Of a stretch of 64,000 bases of DNA, positions 58,101-64,000 are shown one piece after another (positions within the stretch are counted from its first letter, which is position 1; every line of letters starts with the position of its first letter). Under the pieces are notes generated by a model, which worked only from the letters and a program-made list of their open reading frames with translations, was not told where the DNA came from and did not search any database. The translations under genes were made by a program, and so were the position numbers. Origin of the DNA: Stratiolaelaps scimitus. Lineage: Eukaryota > Arthropoda > Arachnida > Mesostigmata > Laelapidae. The stretch spans positions 4,203,501 through 4,267,500 of the forward strand of contig JABWDB010000011.1 in NCBI GenBank assembly GCA_019614645.1. The letters run 5' to 3'.

Positions 58101-61100
58101 ACCTATGCTCCCCTATGGGCCCTACTCCCGAGATGTTTAGCCAAGCCTCGTGGCAGTCGCCGCGTACAGTCCCGCAAAATGTCGACTACTCTCAAGCTGT
58201 TGTTATTCCAATCGACCACTTAGTGCGAATCGTCCAAAGGACCACCTTCAGTTCGTTTCAGACCCTTAAACGTTCAATGCTAAACCGTGGTTCAGCATCA
58301 GGCACGAAATCCACGAACGTGGCAGGCGTGGTGTGTTTCCGCAAAGCCCTTCGCCCACAGAATCCTACGCGCGCAATGCCGACGCAAAAACAAGCGCGGG
58401 TGCTCAGGTCGACGTATTTACGACATCGCGACTCTGCCGCACTGTCGTTGCGTCACCGCCAGCCTCCCCCGCACCGTCTCCCCCGTAGACACCTGATATC
58501 GCTGTCAAAACATCGTTGGCCGGCGCAGCCCAATAGCTCTGAGCGAATTTCACTCGCGATCACTTACCGTGCTATGAATTCGCGTCCGGTACCGTTCGCT
58601 CGCGTTTACTCGCGTTTCATGGCTGGCTGCCGATTCGTAACGTAAAGTGCCACGATTATAGATCACGTTATGTAATGCCGGGCGCAATCTCCCTTCGGCT
58701 TTTGGCCGTACCGCAATGGAGCCGCCGTGCGGGGCGGTTCGCATCGGCGGCAAACGCGAGCAATGCCTGGCCCGACAACCGTTTCCGCCCGTCGAACGAT
58801 ACCAGAACCGTGTACCGGGGGCCGGCCCGAGCGGCGAATCTGTGCGAGTCGCAGATAGACCGCGTCTGGCAAATCTGGTCTGGTCTGGCGCTCGGGCGCG
58901 TGCTGGCTTGTATGCCAATCATAAGAAGTAGTCGCTAGTTAAAAGGCCGATTTAACTATATATATATATATATATAATATATTCTCATGAGCTTTCTATT
59001 GATTGATGACCGACATGCTAACGAAGCACAAGTCGGCGAACAGTGACTTATATTAGGTCGTTGTAATTATACGCACATAAAGGTACTGGATGTTTGTTCA
59101 GCCAAGTGTGTTGTCACCGCGATATGCCGATGTGAGCTTATGCGTCTAAACGCTTAACCCACCATTCTTACGGGATGCGTTCGCCATCGTTCACATTATA
59201 TCAACCGACGCCCAAAATGCTATAGAATGTAATTATCACGAGATCATCGTATGTGCATCTACGCCAAAAACAGTCAAATGCCCAAGTAATTATTTTTGAC
59301 CAAGTGCACTATATATATATATATATATATACTCTACGCGGCCCAAGGTCACTCCTCATTGACACTTACCGCCGCCCTCGTATCGATTGTTGCGCGCGTT
59401 GCCTGGGGCAGGGTCCATCAGCTCGAAGAAATGCTTCGAAATGCGCAGCGCCGGTGCGCGATCGCACACAACTATGGGCTATGTGCGCCGTTGCCACTGG
59501 TATACATCATGCTGCCTCCGTCGCTGGTGTTAATTGCCCGCCCGCTGGGTCGCAAGGCAACAACTCACTACCAGTCATTCCAAGCCTCACGGGCAGTGCC
59601 AGTGCTATTCGAGCTGCACACGCAGGTCGCTTCCAAGCTGGCTTGGTCCTGGTAGCTCCCCATCCCCCCAAGAAGCTCCCCGTTTAACCGAAACGGATCA
59701 ACCGGATCAGGTGGTCGCCCTAGCTCAATATTGACAATGATCACAAGAATGAGCTAACATCCTCTCAGACGGACCCTGTCGCTCTGCTGGCCGTTGTCGC
59801 CGTCCCACGGCCAATATTCTGCCGGGGGTTCGGTAAAAGTGCCGACGGCGAATTCCTGCCCCGCGACAAGTTGACCACAACGACAGCAAGAACACCGGAC
59901 AGGAGCACCGAACAGGCGTTGTCATGACAGGCAAATGGTGCCCATGCTAGCTCGTTCTGTTGGCAGACACTGGTTGCTGGCTGCCAATCAGCAAAAACGA
60001 CACTGAAGTACATGCGCAGTAGCTGAGAGAGCTACGGATCTGGAGCTGGGGCTGTAGCGACGACAGCGGCGCCCGCGGGACGGCCGACTAAAGTCGCCCA
60101 AGCTAAACCGCTAAGTTGACGCCGGGAGTCCGGCCACGGGGCCGGGGATTGTCGGAGCGCCTGATCTATCCTGTATGTGTATACGAGGTCGTCGGCAGCG
60201 ATGGTCGCGCAGAAGAAGACAGCTCCCGCCTAAGATGAAGCAGATTAGCCACCACCACCACCCCCTCCGAAACACCAACACCCCCACAGCCTCTGGCGAT
60301 ACGCCGAAAAACGGCGGGCCCGCTTGCCTCGTGTGCCGTCGCTGCCGCTGAAAGTCATACGGCAACGCCAAGGTCGCGCGTCAGAGCCGGCTTCTCGGCG
60401 TCGCCGAACCCGATTTGCTGCACACGACGACAGAATGTGGCAGAGCCCTGGCAGAAAAAAAAAACGTCCCTTGTTGATCGCGCCGAAGTCGCTGCTGCGG
60501 CGGCGGCGGCAACAGTTGCTGTTTTTGTTGCTGTCGTTGTTGTTGTTGCTGCTGTTGTTAGTGCTGCTGCTGCTACTGCTGTTGTTGTTCTTAGTAACCA
60601 ATTTGCATATGTACCTGTTAGATATGTATGCGATTTGTTGTATAAGTGGTATCAGGGACACAACGGGGTGATGGATAGCTTAGCCTACTTTGGCTTCACA
60701 CTTCCCCCTACTGCACAATCGAAGCGGTAGGGGCGACGCGGCGGTCGGTAGTGGCAGCAGTAATTAGCGCATTGTAATGATAGCATGATAGCATGTTACA
60801 TAATAATTAAGACAACAAAAGCGTCGTATAAAGGAAAAGCCGCCACAAGGGGACCGGAGGTCAAAATGGGCCCCCTATTCGCCTGGACACAGCACTTGTT
60901 CCGCTGATGTTGCGCGCGCTGTTGAAATTCAAGTTCAGCTTGTTTTAATGCGATAATCACGAGTAATCCCTAGCCACGTGTGGCATGCTTGTGTATGCTG
61001 GTCGGCGTGGATGTTTTGGTAACGGGTGACGATTACTTTCTATCACGCAAGCTAATCTTGGCCGGGTGACGTAGGTTCACTGTTTAATAGCTAGCGCCGT

Positions 61101-62142
61101 GTCAGGGAAAAATGATACAATGGAACAATTGTGTTAAAGTTGCTGATATCTTTGCTAGTCGCTACATACAATGGATAACAATTCATTTCTATTGTCGTGT
61201 GCTGAGCTCTCTCTGCCCTAAGCTCTACTGGCGGACTGCTCCGAAGGAACTGTAAGTCATCGCAAATTGGTGTGACTTGCGCCGATGAATCTTGAAACGA
61301 ATTTCAAGTGGCACAGTACGCGCTATACCTGCTGTCGTCCTCGCCTAATAAATTTCCCCACTATCAAACATTCAGGGTGGACCCTCAGGTGTGGCGCCTA
61401 TCGCAGGCCGAAACAACAAGCGTAATTCATATTCGGCCTGATATGAGCGTGATGTTTTATATTATACTTTAGCATACAGAGTGTTCTAGCTAGAGTTATT
61501 CCCATACTGCTGTAGGCAGTAGTCTTCGATAATGCGATCACCGCTCGTTCACGGTACACACACGGTGGTAAATATAGAACAGATTTTCTGCCAATATGTC
61601 CCCATACAGGGTCATTTCGGCAAACCCAAAGAAGACGAGGATCTGAGCGCTGGCGCTAATGATATTACCGGGCAGACACGCTCGTCACCGCGTTCTGACG
61701 TCCGCACGCAAAATGTCCATGTGCTAAAGATAACTGACTCACATTTAGCTAATATTGCCTTTACTGTGGCACGCTCCGCCCCAGATGTCCGCCTGATGAT
61801 ACATGCACTGCTCGTTGGTATTGCTTGCAGAGCTCACAGATTCGTTCGTTCGGGGGGCGGCGGGGCGCGGGAGGGGTTACGCTGATAGAAAATCTGGGCA
61901 AAGAGAACGCAACACCGTGCCTTGAAGTGGGACGGCTGCTGACGACAGTATTTCTGGACAGGCCTTAAATTTCCACCAAAAGTAAAACAGATTTGACCAG
62001 GGCTATGTGTTCGCCGTGTTGCATACCGGCGTCATCGTTAACAACCCGCCAATTCCTCGCTGGCCGGCCTTTGAAGTTCTTGAGTCCTGTCGCGATCTGA
62101 AGCTTCGCATTACTCAACCCTTCATCTTAGCATACGCTTCAC
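58101..62142. other. GC-richer stretch without a supported gene
   Basis: Open frames of 80-176 codons occur on both strands at 58115-58922, 59253-60013 and 61532-61885, but they overlap in several frames and look like GC-driven chance frames. Repeats: (TA)n at 58957-58978 and 59309-59332, and a (CTG/TTG)n run at 60500-60595. Confidence 0.35.
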
Positions 62143-62454
62143 TCCGACGAGCTGGTCCAAGGGAACAACGTCCCAATCTTCTCCCAGGTAGCTAGATATT
62201 CGATCGAGGTCTTCAGAGGTCTTCACGCACATGCAAAATAAATCTCGAAAATGCGACTCGTAAGCGAAATCACCGCTGCGACTCTTGTTCAAATCGCTGC
62301 TGTATCCACGTTGTTCAAGCAGCAAGGTGGCGCGCGATAAGAAGCTCAAAATAGCGTCCTCCTTTTCCGGGCTATGCTCGTTCAACGTAATGATCGGCAG
62401 TCGGCGACATGTACCGAGCACGTTGAAAAGCTCGACGGGGCACTTTCTCAGACC
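62143..62454 (-). CDS. Minus-strand exon of an unrecognised gene
   Basis: 312 bases, phase 0 at both ends, from TAATGGACAG to GGA|GTGAAG; without that donor the frame runs to TGA at 62122. It reads CPVELFNVLGTCRRLPIITL, then EKEDAILSFLSRATLLLEQR, then HFRDLFCMCVKTSEDLDRIS and LGEDWDVVPLDQLVG. It has balanced, globular composition unlike the GC-driven frames around it. The family is not recognised. The rest of the gene may lie upstream, beyond 62.5 kb, or be the same minus-strand gene as the exons at 53.5 and 48.2 kb. Confidence 0.5.
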
Positions 62455-64000
62455 CTGTCCATTACGATTTGATTCTATCGGCCGGCAAGACTCGCCGGGT
62501 GCGTGCTGACTGCGTACCCGACTGGCCTGCGTGCTGGTACGCGACCCGGGTCAACTAGAGCAGTTCGGCCAGCGTGACACTCGAGACAAGAGGAGACACA
62601 CGGCCGCCGGCCTCTCCGCCATAATCAACTATAGCACAAATAATAGATATCGTTGTAATTATTGCTATCGGCCGGCACGAACAATCTAACAACGAGCGAT
62701 CAATGTTTTCTCGTGCGATTGTCTGCGCGATAATCAGCCGTAGTCATAATCAGTATAGATAGTGCAAACAGGGCACGATAAGTAAAAGTCAAAATACAGA
62801 ACGCCTGACGACAACGACGCACATAAAGGAGACGAAATATTAACATCATACATGCATTCATATGTGAAGATATCACATAGACGCTAATTGGTGACAGCGG
62901 AGATAGCTTATTATATCATCATGCTGAAGGCCGCACAAGGGCGAGGACCGAGTCGTTTCGGGTGTGCGCAGGCATTGCGGTGTGCGTGTGCCATGTCAAT
63001 CAATGGCTCGGTCGTCAAACACTCCCGTTGTCGGGAGGTGTCGAGCGTCCAGCAGTTCGGCGGACCAATTAGCTGTGTTAACTTAATTGGGCCTGTTGGG
63101 AAATGGAATCGTTTCTGGTCGGTGGAGCGACCGGAGCAGAATTTGAAAACAAAATCGTGTCGAGTCTCCATCTTGTTAGACAGGATGAACATGGACCCAT
63201 TGGTGCAATTCTGATTTTGAACAAGCGGATTACTAGAGATTCTGCGCCAGAATCGATTCTGGATATGATATTATGATTTTCCGGCGCAGCAGAAAGTCGC
63301 TGCTTTGTTATGGTGGATTCGCTGTAAGATTCCACTTCTGTCATGTTCGCCTTTTGCAGATAAATAGCCAGATTCTAACAGGTAACAGCGAACGTGGACA
63401 TTACTCGTTGTCTTGGTTGATAATTCGATGAAAATTTTGCATTCTCGATTTGATTGGGTGATTTAGGCCTTTGTTGCTTCGTCCAGACATTGAGGCATAT
63501 ACGTTTTCATGGAACCAGTTCATGACTAAGCCAACTAGCCTATAGTTATCCACGTTCAACTTCATCCACTATTGTTTTGTTGAAGGAACTTGTGGTTATA
63601 GACGCCCACTAGCTTTCTGGTACTGGGTTCTTTTCCTCTTTTCGAGCAAATTTCCTCTTCTCCAAAAAACTAGCAGGAAGAAACCTTTCTTCTTTGAGGT
63701 CCCGCAATTGATATACGGCAGATATAATCTGGACAACCTTTCGATTAACGTAATCACACTGATGACTGTCCCCATATTGGCGTATACGTGTGCCAGCTAC
63801 CTTGGGGACAGACGATACTAACTATGCGAATAGTAACATCGAATGCATTCAAACACTTGAACATTGCCTAGGCATTAAGGTTAGGAGGAGTGGACGCGGG
63901 GTCATTCATTTATTCAATGATGTATTGATGGAGGGCAGCGTACATAACTTGATTTTGAACTCTTGCCCATAACCGCAAGCAGATACAGCACGTGGCAGTG
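62455..64000. other. Right end without a supported gene
   Basis: Moderate AT content, a few short frames, no repeats or splice-bounded exons that I can support. Confidence 0.35.

Noticed and set aside
58115..58922. Frames of 87-176 codons on both strands
   Set aside because: Several overlapping frames are open at once because of high GC; no splice sites, domains or repeats of the frame support any one.
60437..60730. Ala/Val-rich and poly-Leu frames
   Set aside because: Products of the CTG/TTG repeat read in different frames.
1..64000. CRISPR array, operon or prokaryotic defence system
   Set aside because: Spliced genes, SINEs and microsatellites show eukaryotic nuclear DNA; the only regular tandem array (26253-26349) has no spacers.

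Overview
The window is animal nuclear DNA, most likely from an arthropod; an arachnid or mite is a guess. The reasons are spliced genes with roughly 90-900 bp introns, BEL/Pao and other retroelement remains, many tRNA-derived SINE-like repeats, long (TA)n arrays and a clear CDK2AP1/2 homologue. Nothing suggests a prokaryote.

Left third (1-21.3 kb): a repeat-rich array built around four minus-strand copies of an intronless ORF of about 450 codons (39-1388, 3486-4837, 12848-14200, 17287-18636). The N-terminus looks BTB/POZ-like and the rest is unrecognised. The second copy is frameshifted. Flanks are copied with the gene, giving a cassette of about 3 kb. One inverted cassette remnant (about 5530-5708 and 7916-8827) has no gene and is split by a decayed BEL/Pao element. 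Four pieces of one reverse-transcriptase element, a long interspersed repeat ('E', 8828-9535 and 20703-21310), a 1.5-kb duplication (9665-11156 and 15412-16876) and SINE tails fill the rest. Filled-versus-empty site comparisons inside the array date several insertions relative to the duplications.

Middle (21.3-38.9 kb): low-repeat DNA, then a minus-strand coiled-coil gene. I assembled 15 phase-consistent exons (23933-32590; 862 codons) and a possible 16th at 32687-32857. A plus-strand CDK2AP1/2-type exon follows (35666-36039), then a plus-strand Ala/Pro-rich ORF with a C-terminal membrane segment (37169-38053).

Right (38.9-64 kb): mostly introns and intergenic DNA with microsatellites and SINEs. 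Splice signals and reading phase support the 3' end of a second minus-strand gene (38901-39566), with possible upstream exons at 45970-46054, 46996-47302, 48236-48391 and 53543-53827. Another minus-strand exon lies at 62143-62454. None of these is recognised as a known family. A plus-strand first-exon candidate ends at 44765. Other stretches of more than 300 bp are described individually. All assignments come from reading the sequence; no search was run.
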